Translations under genes and position numbers: made by a program
Origin: Sutcliffiella horikoshii
GTDB lineage: Bacteria; Bacillota; Bacilli; Bacillales; Bacillaceae_I
Length of the DNA stretch: 64,000 nucleotides
NCBI RefSeq assembly: GCF_002157855.1
Contig: NZ_CP020880.1
Location: 3,224,001-3,288,000, forward strand
Reading direction: 5' to 3'
Part shown: positions 18,338-26,174 of the stretch, piece by piece
Layout of the letters: every line of letters starts with the position of its first letter
Position numbering within the stretch: position 1 is the stretch's first letter
The notes under the pieces: generated by a model
The model's database searches: none
What the model saw: only the letters and a program-made list of their open reading frames with translations
What the model was told of the DNA's origin: nothing

Positions 18338-18402
18338 GATGCCCTATTCTTAACTATGTAAAGAGCGATAACCTTATCCTGCTATCGGTCCTAGTTAATG
18401 TA
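18338..18402 (-). repeat. Cassette-end repeat S2
   Basis: On the minus strand: left box TTAACTAGGACCGATAGC, arms CGATA / TATCG closing a small hairpin, GCTCTTTACATAG, then right box TTAAGAATAGGGCATC. It begins about 10 bp after the upstream gene's stop codon and ends about 60 bp before the next start. Confidence 0.7.
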
Positions 18403-18414
18403 TGTAGCACCTTT

Positions 18415-18783
18415 TTAATTACTGGTAAATCCTTTCCCAAGAACTGTTTTTTTATCTAGTCCAACATAAACTACAAAATCTCCAGTAGTATCTGTGGCAG
18501 TGTTATTAAAAGTAACAGCATACACTTGATCTTTATCATAATTAATATCTATTAATTCTTGTATTTCATCATTAACAGGAACTTGTTTTACATTTGAATC
18601 CTTCGGGCTTGCTGGTATTAAATCACTTTCTTGATTAGTTAAACTATTGAAAGCTACCATCTCAATTGGCATTTGGTCCTCGGTCTTGGATGCAGAATAG
18701 AAAGAAATTATTCCTATAATCATAAACATTAAAAATACCCCTAATATCCCTAAAATGAGAAGTTTAATTATTTTCTTCATCAT
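18415..18783 (-). CDS. Small membrane-anchored hypothetical protein (cassette)
   Basis: 122 residues. One N-terminal membrane segment (LLILGILGVFLMFMIIGII) is followed by a polar extracytoplasmic part ending in a beta-rich stretch (VYAVTFNNTATDTTGDFVVY). I do not recognise the family. The ATG at 18783 has GGGGGAAGA upstream. It lies between repeats S2 and S3 as a single-gene cassette. Confidence 0.7.
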   Translation of the reverse strand: MMKKIIKLLILGILGVFLMFMIIGIISFYSASKTEDQMPIEMVAFNSLTNQESDLIPASPKDSNVKQVPVNDEIQELIDINYDKDQVYAVTFNNTATDTTGDFVVYVGLDKKTVLGKGFTSN

Positions 18784-18850
18784 TCTTCCCCCTGGTACAA
18801 ATGATTTCAATATAAATCATTACAAAATTACATAAAAATATTAACCCTTA

Positions 18851-18952
18851 CTAAGCAAGGCTGCCCAATAATTAAAGGAGGACACTAGCCGCCAGATCAA
18901 GTAGATGATTTTCAGTTAATGCCCCCTTTACTTGAAGTACACAACTTCAAAA
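18851..18952 (-). repeat. Cassette-end repeat S3
   Basis: On the minus strand, right after the upstream stop codon: TTGAAGTTGTGTACTTCAAG (a hairpin), GGGGGCATTAACTG, a CATCTACTTGATC segment, then right box TTTAATTATTGGGCAGCC. The left box is less canonical than elsewhere. It fills the whole gap between two cassette genes apart from the promoter-proximal part. Confidence 0.6.
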
Positions 18953-19474
18953 TCAACTAACAAATGTAATATCTTTACTCGGATAAACATCTGCAAACCA
19001 ACGTAATACTCCGTTATGATGATTTATTATTTGCTGGGCAGTAATATTTGAATCCCAAGTGGTGTGCGTATCTGAAGCTAAAGTAACCTTATATTCCATA
19101 CTAAAAGCTCTTCTAACAGTGGTATCAACACACGCTTCTGTTTGAATTCCCGCAATAACTAAATGTTTAATCCCTTGTTTTTTCAGTTCTTCATGTAAAG
19201 TAGTATGAAAAAATGAATCAGGAGTAGTTTTCTGAATGATTACATCTTGAGCGTTAGGAGTAATGTCAGGGTGAATCTCCCACCCCTTTGTGCCATATTC
19301 TAAAGGCTTACCGGTAGGTGCATTATGCTGTATATAAAAAATTGGTGTTTTATTAGAGCGTGCTCGATTAATTAAATCTTTTAAACTTTGAAGTAACCTA
19401 TCCCCTTTATACACAACATTACCTTCTTGAAACATACCATTTTGAACGTCTAAAACCAGTAGTGCTTCCTTCAA
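18953..19474 (-). CDS. Isochorismatase-family cysteine hydrolase (cassette)
   Basis: The 173-residue product has the family triad: Asp in ALLVLDVQNGMF, Lys in VIIQKTTPDSFF, and Cys in VIAGIQTEACVDTTVRRAF. Such enzymes hydrolyse amides or isochorismate; small stand-alone members are often of unknown substrate. TTG at 19474 is chosen because GGGGGAG lies a few bases upstream. Flanked by repeats S3 and S4. Genes of this family also occur often in integron cassettes (general knowledge). Confidence 0.88.
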   Translation of the reverse strand: MKEALLVLDVQNGMFQEGNVVYKGDRLLQSLKDLINRARSNKTPIFYIQHNAPTGKPLEYGTKGWEIHPDITPNAQDVIIQKTTPDSFFHTTLHEELKKQGIKHLVIAGIQTEACVDTTVRRAFSMEYKVTLASDTHTTWDSNITAQQIINHHNGVLRWFADVYPSKDITFVS

Positions 19475-19524
19475 TATTCTCCCCCTCAAATAAAACACAA
19501 ATTAAAATTAATCGATTGTCTCAT

Positions 19525-19635
19525 TGAATAATCCTGTCCGTACGTTGGAGATCTTTTATTAATATCTTATTAAAGAAAAATCTCCCAGATTGCTGATGAG
19601 TTTTATTGAACTAACGCACCCGTTAGCTTAAGTAA
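19525..19635 (-). repeat. Cassette-end repeat S4
   Basis: On the minus strand: CTTACTTAAGCTAACGGG, TGCGTTAGTTCAATAA (a pair of arms around CTAACG/CGTTAG), left box CAGCAATCTGGGAGATT, closing arm AGATCTCC, and right box CGTACGGACAGGATT. It carries an extra CTTACTT... module that reappears at the second intron's insertion site. Confidence 0.7.
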
Positions 19636-19663
19636 GATTATTCACAAATTTAACACTCTAATA

Positions 19664-20755
19664 TTAAGGATAAAATATATCGATTATATTATCTGATAAG
19701 ATTTGAAGAGGAGCATCACCAATATTACATAACATAACAAGTCCAAAGGTTTTGGCTGGTATCATGGTTGCAAAACTACTGACTCCTGGATATCCTCCTG
19801 CATGTTCAACTACCTTTGAATCACGCAAATTTTTAATTTTCCAACCAAGTCCATAGCTTAACCTAGGCTCTCTTTGTGCAATCATAGAGAACATTTTACT
19901 TCTACTCGATTGACTAATGATTTTCTGTTCACTTCTCATTATTGCAATTAAATATTTTGCCATATCATTTGCAGTTGAATAGATAAAACCAACAGGTGCC
20001 CCTAACTGATTATTAGGAGTCGGTATTTTTATAAAATCGTTTTTACTATATAGATAGTACTCATTCATATTTTGAGATGAACCCTTTGAGGGGTTTATGT
20101 ATGTATTATTCATGTTTAAGGGTTTTATAATATTTTCTGTTACATATTCTTCCCACGTTAAACCACTTATTTTTTCTAAAACATCAGCCAAAATTACGTA
20201 TGCATCTGTACAATACAACCACCCTTCACCTGGTTCATATGGTAAGTCAATATTTGAAAAATACTTAGTTATGTCTTCTCTGCTTTTTATTTCTGTAATA
20301 GTATCTTCAATGTTTGGACATTGTTTAAAAATAAATTGGTATTCTGGAAGATTTTTTGCGAATTTATATAAACCATTGTCCAATAACGTAACAAGCCAAA
20401 TATTATCTGGGAAACCAGCAGTATGACTCAGTATGTGCTTAGAAGTAATTTTATTATATCTACCGCTCTTTGTACTAAAATAAGGTAGATATTCAATAAT
20501 AGGTGTTTCTAAATTAAAATCAGTATTTTCTTCTAAATGTAACATTGCAATGGCAGTAAAACTTTTTGAAATACTCATTATTGAACTGACTGTATCTTGT
20601 TGCATATGTTTCTTTAATTCTATGTTTGAATAACCATAATCGAAAGTAAAAATACTCTCTCCATCAGAAACTATATGTAAACTCAACCCAGGAATCTTAT
20701 GCTCATTAATAAAGTTCTCAATAACCTGTTCTACTTTATTCAATGTCTCCTGCAT
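19664..20755 (-). CDS. Serine hydrolase, class C beta-lactamase / penicillin-binding fold (cassette)
   Basis: The 363-residue protein carries the SxxK motif in IMSISKSFTAIAML (about residue 66), a YxN-like region (GWLYCTDAYVILADVLEKIS) and a third-box-like VEHAGGYPGVSSFATM near the C-terminus. No signal peptide is seen, so it is probably cytosolic and more likely an esterase or peptidase than a drug-resistance enzyme. AGGAGG precedes the ATG. It is the first gene after the first group II intron and lies between repeat S4 and the split repeat S5. Confidence 0.85.
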   Translation of the reverse strand: MQETLNKVEQVIENFINEHKIPGLSLHIVSDGESIFTFDYGYSNIELKKHMQQDTVSSIMSISKSFTAIAMLHLEENTDFNLETPIIEYLPYFSTKSGRYNKITSKHILSHTAGFPDNIWLVTLLDNGLYKFAKNLPEYQFIFKQCPNIEDTITEIKSREDITKYFSNIDLPYEPGEGWLYCTDAYVILADVLEKISGLTWEEYVTENIIKPLNMNNTYINPSKGSSQNMNEYYLYSKNDFIKIPTPNNQLGAPVGFIYSTANDMAKYLIAIMRSEQKIISQSSRSKMFSMIAQREPRLSYGLGWKIKNLRDSKVVEHAGGYPGVSSFATMIPAKTFGLVMLCNIGDAPLQILSDNIIDIFYP

Positions 20756-20807
20756 GGTCTAACCTCCTAAATTTGTTTTTCAAGATAATGTGAAAAATCC
20801 AAAGTAA

Positions 20808-20917
20808 TTTAACTATCTTGCCTATTGTTTAATACCAATTATTTCATAATCTAAAAACTCCTACAATATGTTTTAACCCTAGTAAAAATAAAACGAGCGC
20901 TGATCCTTGTTCCAGGA
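20808..20917 (-). repeat. Right part of cassette-end repeat S5, split by the intron
   Basis: Minus strand, directly after the intron's 3' end: CTGGAACAAGGATCAGCGCT, CGTTTTATTTTTAC, an ATATTGTAGG segment, ATGAAATAATTGGTATT, then right box TTAAACAATAGGCAAGAT. The uninterrupted copy at 24041-24165 matches it over about 100 bp. Confidence 0.8.
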
Positions 20918-22856
20918 GTCGAGTAGAATGGAGCCTTTCTACCTTGCGGTAAATTGTGCTCCAAACCCTCCCAGAACCGTGCTTGCACTACTCATGCACA
21001 CGGCTCCTCCTAATCATCATTCACAGAATATAGCTAATCTCTTTTCTTAATTCATATATATTCACTTTAATTCTTGGTGAAGGTAGTGGATGTTTGTCAA
21101 GAAATAGTCTGAATTTGTCCCATTTAAAGGATTTCCTTTGACTTCTTCTGTTGAGCCATTTAAACAGTAGTTCCTCGATTTTGCACTTAAAGTTGCCAAC
21201 ATTTGTGGTATTATCAGTGATGCAATAATAGTTGTAATAACCAATAAGCGAGCGTCGAAATCTGTCCATTATTATATGGATTTTCTTATTTCTATTCTTC
21301 TTTAGCCATTCCTTAGATTCTTTTAATTTAGCTTGGACTTTCTTTCTGCTCGTTTTCCGTTTCATCCGAAATTTCCCTTGTTTACTTTTCCCACAATAGT
21401 GTGTAAAGCCTAGGAAATCAAAGGTTGCTGGTTTCCTATTTCCCTTTTGTTTTGCATATTTCTCCGCAAGCCGCCCGAAGGGAATAATTTTGGTTTTATC
21501 CTCGGCAATTTCCAAGTTAAATTTCTTTAATCTAACTTTTAATGATTGGAAGAATTTCTGAGCTTCGCTCTGATATTGAAAACAGCACACAAAATCATCT
21601 GCATATCTTACTAGATATGCCTGCCCTTTACAGTGTTTCTTGACCCTTTTCTCAAACCATAAGTCTAGGACATAATGGAGATACACGTTGGCTAATACCG
21701 GAGATATTACGCCGCCTTGCGGCGTGCCGTTGTCTGTTTTGTATTTCTTGCCTTCCTCCATATATCCACCTTTAAGAAACCTGCCTATTATTCTTAATAG
21801 GCTAGGGTCGGCAATTCGCAGTTTTAGGAACTCCATCATCCATTTGTGGTCAACATTGTCGAAGAATCCGCGAATATCGACATCTACTACGTAATTTACT
21901 GCCCTCTTTTCAATATAGAGGTTCAGTATTTTCAAGGCATCATGGCAACTGCGGTTTGGACGAAACCCAAAGGAACAGTCTAGAAAATCATTTTCATAGA
22001 TGGTGTTTAGTATCTTTGTAATGCCTTTTTGAACAATCTTGTCTTCGTGTTCCGGAATTCCTAATGGTCTTTTCTTGTTTGAATTGAGCTTCGGAATATA
22101 CATTCTCCTTACTGGAACAGGTCGATAGCTTTTGCTTTTAAGCCTACTTACTAACTCCTCTATATTTTCTTCTAGATTTTCACCGTACTGCTCTTTAGTT
22201 GTCCCATTAACCCCTGTTGCTTTCCTATTGGGTAATTCATGATGACATTGAGCTAGTGCTTGCTTCTTTAATAGATGTGCAAGAGATGTAAATTTCATTT
22301 TAGGATCAGACTTTGCTAATTCTGCTATCCTTAGTAGTTTTGTTTCCATTTAAGATACCTACCTCTGTGTGCAGTAAATGTGTCTCTAGTAAGGGTGATA
22401 ACTAGGTAGCAGCCTTTCCTCCATCGGCATTACCCAATTTCATTGGTACTACGCTGCTATCCGACTCCCTACACGGCATTTGGTTTCCTTGCTTTTTATC
22501 ACTTGTACACCATACTCTTCTAAATAAGAAAAGACCGGTAGGGTCTCCCAAGTTGCCGTATCATATCAATGTATGACGTGCCAAGGTCTATGACTCCAGA
22601 GAGGTTTTACCCTTCTTGCCTTTAACGAAAGATAAAATGTAGCTTTCTGCAGCGCGAAAAGCATCAGCCCTCTCAAGTTGCAATCATTATGGAGCTCAAT
22701 CCCTTCAACCGCTTGGCTTTCGGCCCGCCACCCTCGCTGTCTACGCTTAAAAACTAAAGTTACCTTTAGTCCTCCAAGACTCGCTACGAGCGAATGGCTA
22801 GTTCTTACTCGACGGGAATCCCACCCGTTATATGACACGACCTTGCTTGGCCGCAC
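20918..22856 (-). mobile_element. Group II intron 1, inserted in a cassette-end repeat
   Basis: The minus-strand 5' end is GTGCGGCCAAGC at 22856. Domain V is seen as AGCCGTGTGCATGAG then TAGTGCAAGCACGGTTC (20974-21006). A domain VI-like GGAGC...GCTCC hairpin and the tail TCTACTCGAC end near 20918. The length of about 1.94 kb with a 442-residue RT lacking an endonuclease domain suits a compact group II intron, probably IIC. The 3' boundary may be off by a few bases. The flanks are the two halves of one cassette-end repeat. Confidence 0.82.
21021..22349 (-). CDS. Group II intron reverse transcriptase/maturase (no endonuclease domain)
   Basis: The 442-residue protein has RT motifs: RKATGVNGTTKEQYGENL, RPLGIPEHEDKIVQKGI, CSFGFRPNRSCHDALK, VVDVDIRGFFDNVDH, GTPQGGVISPVLANVYLHY and the catalytic YADD in YLVRYADDFVCCF. 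A maturase (domain X) and short DNA-binding region follow (GYYNYYCITDN, FKWLNRRSQRKSF), with no HNH. It would splice the intron RNA and copy it into new sites. The frame is intact, so the intron may still be active. Confidence 0.93.
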   Translation of the reverse strand: METKLLRIAELAKSDPKMKFTSLAHLLKKQALAQCHHELPNRKATGVNGTTKEQYGENLEENIEELVSRLKSKSYRPVPVRRMYIPKLNSNKKRPLGIPEHEDKIVQKGITKILNTIYENDFLDCSFGFRPNRSCHDALKILNLYIEKRAVNYVVDVDIRGFFDNVDHKWMMEFLKLRIADPSLLRIIGRFLKGGYMEEGKKYKTDNGTPQGGVISPVLANVYLHYVLDLWFEKRVKKHCKGQAYLVRYADDFVCCFQYQSEAQKFFQSLKVRLKKFNLEIAEDKTKIIPFGRLAEKYAKQKGNRKPATFDFLGFTHYCGKSKQGKFRMKRKTSRKKVQAKLKESKEWLKKNRNKKIHIIMDRFRRSLIGYYNYYCITDNTTNVGNFKCKIEELLFKWLNRRSQRKSFKWDKFRLFLDKHPLPSPRIKVNIYELRKEISYIL

Positions 22857-22878
22857 TCGCGCCCGATTGTTGAATAAG
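22857..22878 (-). repeat. Left part of cassette-end repeat S5, split by the intron
   Basis: After the GNAT stop codon the minus strand reads TTCAACAATCGGGCGCGA and then the intron begins (GTGCGG). GGGCGC here can pair with GCGCTC on the other side of the intron, rebuilding the hairpin seen in intact repeats. Confidence 0.75.
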
Positions 22879-23466
22879 CTAATTCAATTGTTTATCATAA
22901 CGAATACATTCATGAACTCTCTTATATATACGTTTTACCTTTTCTTTTTCCTTACCTACATAATGAGCAAATGCTTGAACTGGTTGCAATCCACCAGTTT
23001 CACATTTTAATAAACCTGTTAGTTCTTCACTACCTTCAATGAATACATGTAAGTACGATTGAACGTTCTTAAAATTATTACACTCGTACCATTTATTAAC
23101 CCACTCATCATCTCGTGTCCATGCTTCCAAGTAGACTAATCCTAATTCCTTAGCAATTTTCTCTGCTTCAAATAATAACTTAAAACCTATTTTTTTCCTT
23201 TGATAATCTGGATGGACTGCGATATGCCATATCATTCCACCAGTATCTTTTTCTCTTGAACAGATTGTACCTGCCTCTAATTCATATTCGATATCTATAA
23301 GTCCGACAATTTTATCATCACTTACTGCGACTAATTCTATTGAAGGATTTTCGTATGTTTCTTTCTCTCGCAGAACATTATCGAAATATGCAGTGTCAAG
23401 AAACGATAAGGTTCTGCACCTTACCCATCCCCTTTCATCTTTTTGATTGTAACTTCTAATTTCCAT
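22879..23466 (-). CDS. GNAT-family N-acetyltransferase (cassette)
   Basis: 195 residues with the GNAT core: VGLIDIEYELEAG, IWHIAVHPDYQRKKIGFKLL with the acetyl-CoA-binding Q-R-K-K-I-G loop, then LGLVYLEAWTRDD and a C-terminal strand. The substrate is unknown. ATG at 23466 is preferred because AAGGGGA lies upstream; the frame is open back to 23496. Its stop is immediately followed by the split repeat S5. It shares a cassette with the lipoprotein gene upstream, since no repeat separates them. Confidence 0.87.
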   Translation of the reverse strand: MEIRSYNQKDERGWVRCRTLSFLDTAYFDNVLREKETYENPSIELVAVSDDKIVGLIDIEYELEAGTICSREKDTGGMIWHIAVHPDYQRKKIGFKLLFEAEKIAKELGLVYLEAWTRDDEWVNKWYECNNFKNVQSYLHVFIEGSEELTGLLKCETGGLQPVQAFAHYVGKEKEKVKRIYKRVHECIRYDKQLN

Positions 23467-23546
23467 ACCTAAATCCCCTTGGTATTTATTATTCAATTTA
23501 ATATTACCAATTAGAACTGCTTTCCTTAGATGAATGCATAATAGTA

Positions 23547-23990
23547 TTAATCAAAGCCACCAACTTTACCGAAAGAATGTGAAATATCAACTTTTTCTAT
23601 ATAACCTTTTATTTCAATAGAAGGTTCATCAACCAATAATTCTGGTTTGGTCATTCCTACAAATGGGGTGAAAACATTTAAAGTTACTTTTTCATTTGGT
23701 TCAATATTTAATTTATTTCCCTCAGCTTCAACTTTAAATTCATTTCCTTTAGAACCGTTTTCAGTTTTAATTGGATAAGAAAGATAAACATTATTTTGCT
23801 TGATAACATAGTCGCTGTCGTTAACTAATTTAATTGTATAAGTAATACCATCGTTTAGTTCTTGCTTTTCTACTAATTTGAGATTGATTTTTTCTATATC
23901 CTCAGATGTAACTTTTACAGTTTGTTCATTACTACATCCAATGATAAATAAAATAATGAACATAAATGACATTAAGAATTTAGTCTTCAT
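23547..23990 (-). CDS. Small lipoprotein (cassette)
   Basis: The 147-residue product has a lipoprotein signal (MKTKFLMSFMFIILFIIGC, lipobox FIIGC) and a soluble beta-rich body that looks immunoglobulin-like (YTIKLVNDSDYVIKQNNVYL; NIEPNEKVTLNVFTPFVGM). It would be anchored outside the membrane. I do not recognise a precise family. About 80 bp separate it from the following GNAT gene with no repeat between, so the two form one two-gene unit. Confidence 0.75.
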   Translation of the reverse strand: MKTKFLMSFMFIILFIIGCSNEQTVKVTSEDIEKINLKLVEKQELNDGITYTIKLVNDSDYVIKQNNVYLSYPIKTENGSKGNEFKVEAEGNKLNIEPNEKVTLNVFTPFVGMTKPELLVDEPSIEIKGYIEKVDISHSFGKVGGFD

Positions 23991-24040
23991 AATAATACCC
24001 CCATCTTACATTTCACCATAAAATTAAATCCTTCTTTCAA

Positions 24041-24165
24041 ATATAACTACCCTATTCCTTAATACAATTATTTAATAATCAAAAAATCCCTACAATATTT
24101 TATTTTAATTCTGGCTCAAATAAAAATGAGCGTTGATCCTTGTTCCAGAATCGCTCCTAGATTGT
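24041..24165 (-). repeat. Cassette-end repeat S6 (uninterrupted reference copy)
   Basis: Minus strand, starting inside the upstream gene's stop: left box AACAATCTAGGAGCGATT, loop CTGGAACAAG, arm GATCAACGCTC, CATTTTTATTTG, ATATTGTAGGGA, TTAAATAATTG, and right box TATTAAGGAATAGGGTAG. GAGCGATTC and GGATCAACGCTC fold back. Apart from the missing intron it is the same sequence as S5. Confidence 0.82.
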
Positions 24166-24336
24166 TTAAGAAGAAATCAATCCGAATAATCCTAATATAG
24201 AATACATAATAAAACCCATTCCGCAAAATATAATGATAAACCTTATAATCCAAGGCAGTTTTGGAGGTGGGAAAAATGCTACTATACCAACAACTAAGAA
24301 TAAAATACCTATTATAAAACTAATTAAAAATTCCAG
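24166..24336 (-). CDS. Small membrane protein (cassette)
   Basis: About 56 residues with two membrane segments (FLISFIIGILFLVVGIVAFF and WIIRFIIIFCGMGFIMYSIL) joined by a Pro-rich turn. The start is uncertain: CTG at 24336 has AAGGAAG at good spacing, while TTG at 24357 has none. Function unknown. The stop codon merges with the left box of repeat S6, as usual for cassette genes. Confidence 0.6.
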   Translation of the reverse strand: MEFLISFIIGILFLVVGIVAFFPPPKLPWIIRFIIIFCGMGFIMYSILGLFGLISS

Positions 24337-24399
24337 TAAACTCACTTCCTTACACAATCTTCTATTTATTTTCGGATACCTCTCCCCAAAGGTTCATTA

Positions 24400-24595
24400 T
24401 TGAATAATCCTGCCCTTTTCTGGCATAACTTACAAATTCAAGATGAACTATCTAATTTCCTTTCTTACTCCCTAATATGGCCCAATAAACGAAAAGACGC
24501 GTTCTTAAATAAACGCGCCCCGATTGCCGAAAACTTGATTTCGAGATAACTTGTATAGGTACTACGATTAAGCTCCTAGATTGTACAATAAGCAA
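24400..24595 (-). repeat. Cassette-end repeat S7 (long form with hairpin block)
   Basis: Minus strand: left box GTACAATCTAGGAGCTTAAT, then TATACAAGTTATCTCG, CAATCGGGGCGCG, a GACGCGTTT-type hairpin partner, and finally right box AAAAGGGCAGGATTATTCAA. The TATACAAGTTATCTCG...CAATCGGG block also occurs at 27876-27985 and in part at 29331-29400. Confidence 0.72.
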
Positions 24596-24841
24596 CTATG
24601 CCGTTAGGAAGTCAAAAACAATACCAAAGATAATTATTGCAACCCCGATTGTAAAATGAGCTTTTTTATCGTTCACATTTGATCTTTCTAAAATAGTAAA
24701 AATGATACCAATTAGACCGATAAACACAGCATTGCTAAGTAAGTTTGAAGTATTAACAAGAAGGGTTGGGAACTTTTGAACAAGTCCAGAAATAACACCT
24801 ATAATCCCCAATAGCAGAGGTACTCTTAATTTCCAATACAT
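24596..24841 (-). CDS. Small membrane protein (cassette)
   Basis: 81 residues with about three hydrophobic segments (VPLLLGIIGVISGLV; LLSNAVFIGLIGIIFTILE; AHFTIGVAIIIFGIVFDFL). No family recognised. GGGGTGGG precedes the ATG. One gene per repeat interval. Confidence 0.7.
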   Translation of the reverse strand: MYWKLRVPLLLGIIGVISGLVQKFPTLLVNTSNLLSNAVFIGLIGIIFTILERSNVNDKKAHFTIGVAIIIFGIVFDFLTA

Positions 24842-24905
24842 TTACCCACCCCTTCATTCATAATGTCTTTAAGATTGAGTATTAAAGTTCTGATATATTT
24901 CTTTC

Positions 24906-24946
24906 AAAATCCTGCCTTATTGTTGCTATTGCTCCTAGTTTGTTCA
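24906..24946 (-). repeat. Cassette-end repeat S8 (short form)
   Basis: The most compact copy. On the minus strand, TTGAACAAACTAGGAGCAAT is followed almost at once by AGCAACAATAAGGCAGGATT, so left and right boxes are only a few bases apart. It shows that the long spacer seen elsewhere is dispensable to the repeat. Confidence 0.72.
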
Positions 24947-24957
24947 AAAATAGTTTC

Positions 24958-25122
24958 TTACAAGTCAACTAAATTCACAGTAACTATTATTGATAATGAT
25001 GCCCAAATAACAAAAAGAGAAGCTGCAAGATGATGAGATACCTCACCCTTTATAGCCTTTATTAAAGTCAAAACGAAGATATATCCAAACAATGCAAAAA
25101 GAATTATATTCAAGAAAAACAA
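24958..25122 (-). CDS. Small membrane protein, TTG start (cassette)
   Basis: 54 residues, with two membrane segments (IILFALFGYIFVLTLIKAI; LAASLFVIWASLSIIVTVNL). The frame starts at TTG 25122, which has GAGGAAGGG four bases upstream, and ends at TAA 24958-24960 just before repeat S8. No family recognised. Its place, one gene per repeat, supports it as real. Confidence 0.55.
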   Translation of the reverse strand: MFFLNIILFALFGYIFVLTLIKAIKGEVSHHLAASLFVIWASLSIIVTVNLVDL

Positions 25123-25181
25123 ATTACCCTTCCTCTCAATATTAATTACTGTCTTTATTTAACTTTATCACAAATTTTCTT

Positions 25182-25245
25182 CAATCCTGCCCAATATTTA
25201 TGTAAGGATCGAGCCTTTTTGCAACAATCGCTCCATTTTTTGAAT
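25182..25245 (-). repeat. Cassette-end repeat S9
   Basis: Minus strand: TTCAAAAAATGGAGCGATTG (left box), TTGCAAAAAG, closing arm GCTCGATCC, then right box AAATATTGGGCAGGATTGAA. GGAGCGATTG and the GCTCGATCC region form the inner hairpin. Confidence 0.75.
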
Positions 25246-25323
25246 ATGTAATAGATCAACATCTAGGGACCAATGTAACCCAGTTTATTCTTTCAAATTG
25301 TTAATTTCACCTACAGTTTCTAA

Positions 25324-25512
25324 CTATGAAGTTATTACTACAATAAATGAATATAGACTCATAATTAGCATAGTAGAGGCTAATACCTTATCAGCACCTA
25401 CATCTTTATTATTCTTTATACTTATAGCAATTTTAACGCACAAATTAAAAAACACTACTGCGGTAATTATACCTACAATTAAAAATACAACCATTCCTTT
25501 ACTAACACCCAA
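25324..25512 (-). CDS. Small membrane protein, TTG start (cassette)
   Basis: 62 residues with two membrane segments (MVVFLIVGIITAVVFFNLCV; VLASTMLIMSLYSFIVVITS) around a lysine-rich loop (SIKNNKDVGADK). The TTG at 25512 has GGAG five bases upstream. No family recognised. About 80 bp of AT-rich sequence lies between its stop and repeat S9. Confidence 0.6.
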   Translation of the reverse strand: MGVSKGMVVFLIVGIITAVVFFNLCVKIAISIKNNKDVGADKVLASTMLIMSLYSFIVVITS

Positions 25513-25550
25513 CCTTTCTCCATCGTATGTAACTGAATATCTCTTCTAAA

Positions 25551-25592
25551 ATCTTATTACAGAATTGCTCCTATATAATGGAACAACAGGTC
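25551..25592 (-). repeat. Cassette-end repeat S10 (left box, right box eroded)
   Basis: Minus strand: CCATTATATAGGAGCAATTC, then TGTAATAAGATTTTAG. The left-box core TAGGAGCAATT is clear; the right box is reduced to AATAAGATT, so this copy may be degenerate. Confidence 0.5.
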
Positions 25593-25673
25593 CTAAGCCC
25601 CTACAGTAATAGAAAAGTAAAGCCCTATAAGAATAAGCATCGTTATCAATATTCCAACAAATAGTCGTCTCAA
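25593..25673 (-). CDS. Very small membrane peptide (cassette)
   Basis: A 26-residue frame from TTG 25673 to TAG 25593: a short basic N-terminus (RRL) followed by one membrane helix (FVGILITMLILIGLYFSITV). A GGGGGA site sits seven bases before the start. It is the only open frame in this repeat interval, which supports it, but so short a frame could be chance. Confidence 0.4.
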   Translation of the reverse strand: MRRLFVGILITMLILIGLYFSITVGA

Positions 25674-25716
25674 ATTACATCCCCCTAAAATTGTATTCTG
25701 AAAACCATAATTTATC

Positions 25717-25787
25717 TATTCCTGACAATCATCTTTATTCCCTTTTTTGAAAACAGGCCGGAAGCTTGTTTAGCTATCGCTCCTAGA
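25717..25787 (-). repeat. Cassette-end repeat S11
   Basis: Minus strand, fused to the upstream gene's stop: CAATAATCTAGGAGCGATAG (left box), CTAAACAAGCTTCCGGCC, a TTTTCAAAAAAGGG turn and an eroded right box GATTGTCAGGAATAG. Confidence 0.65.
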
Positions 25788-26063
25788 TTATTGAGTAACT
25801 TCCTTTTTAATTTTCTTCTGGAGGTTAATATAAGTGAATATTGATAAACAAGCGAAAATTATCATCATACCGATGCCCATAATATTAGAAGCAATAAACC
25901 CGTGATAAAGTGAATTACCTAGCAAAGAGAAAATTATAGTAAGACTCACAAGTCCTTTTCTCCTATTTTTAAGATATATTGATGTAAATATAGCAAATGC
26001 TATAGAAGCTGTGACTAAATGTGCTAAAAAAACTATAATATAGACCGAAGTACTAATGTCCAA
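25788..26063 (-). CDS. Small membrane protein, TTG start (cassette)
   Basis: 91 residues with about three membrane segments (SVYIIVFLAHLVTASIAFAI; LVSLTIIFSLLGNSLYHGFI; MGIGMMIIFACLSIFTYINL). No family recognised. TTG at 26063 follows AGGGGTGATAAGAC. The stop overlaps the left box of S11. Confidence 0.65.
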   Translation of the reverse strand: MDISTSVYIIVFLAHLVTASIAFAIFTSIYLKNRRKGLVSLTIIFSLLGNSLYHGFIASNIMGIGMMIIFACLSIFTYINLQKKIKKEVTQ

Positions 26064-26104
26064 GTCTTATCACCCCTTAAAGTTTTTAAGTAACCTGTTA
26101 TTCC

Positions 26105-26172
26105 GTTAAACTGCCCAATTCTTAAGTAATGAGCAATCCACTATGCTGCAATCGCTCCTAGTTAGCTTAATA
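26105..26172 (-). repeat. Cassette-end repeat S12 (clearest short copy)
   Basis: Minus strand: TTAAGCTAACTAGGAGCGAT (left box), TGCAGCATAGTGG, closing arm ATTGCTC, ATTAC, and right box TTAAGAATTGGGCAGTTT. GAGCGAT pairs with ATTGCTC. It separates the first cassette from the second. Confidence 0.8.
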
Positions 26173-26174
26173 AT

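Noticed and set aside
19664-20755. Antibiotic-resistance beta-lactamase
   Set aside because: The fold and SxxK motif are present, but no signal peptide is seen and the family is mostly esterases and peptidases; resistance cannot be claimed.
21021-22349. Retron, DGR or defence-type reverse transcriptase
   Set aside because: The RT has maturase-type C-terminal sequence and lies inside an RNA element with a 5' GTGCG end and a domain V hairpin, as in group II introns. No template/variable repeat or msr-msd was seen.
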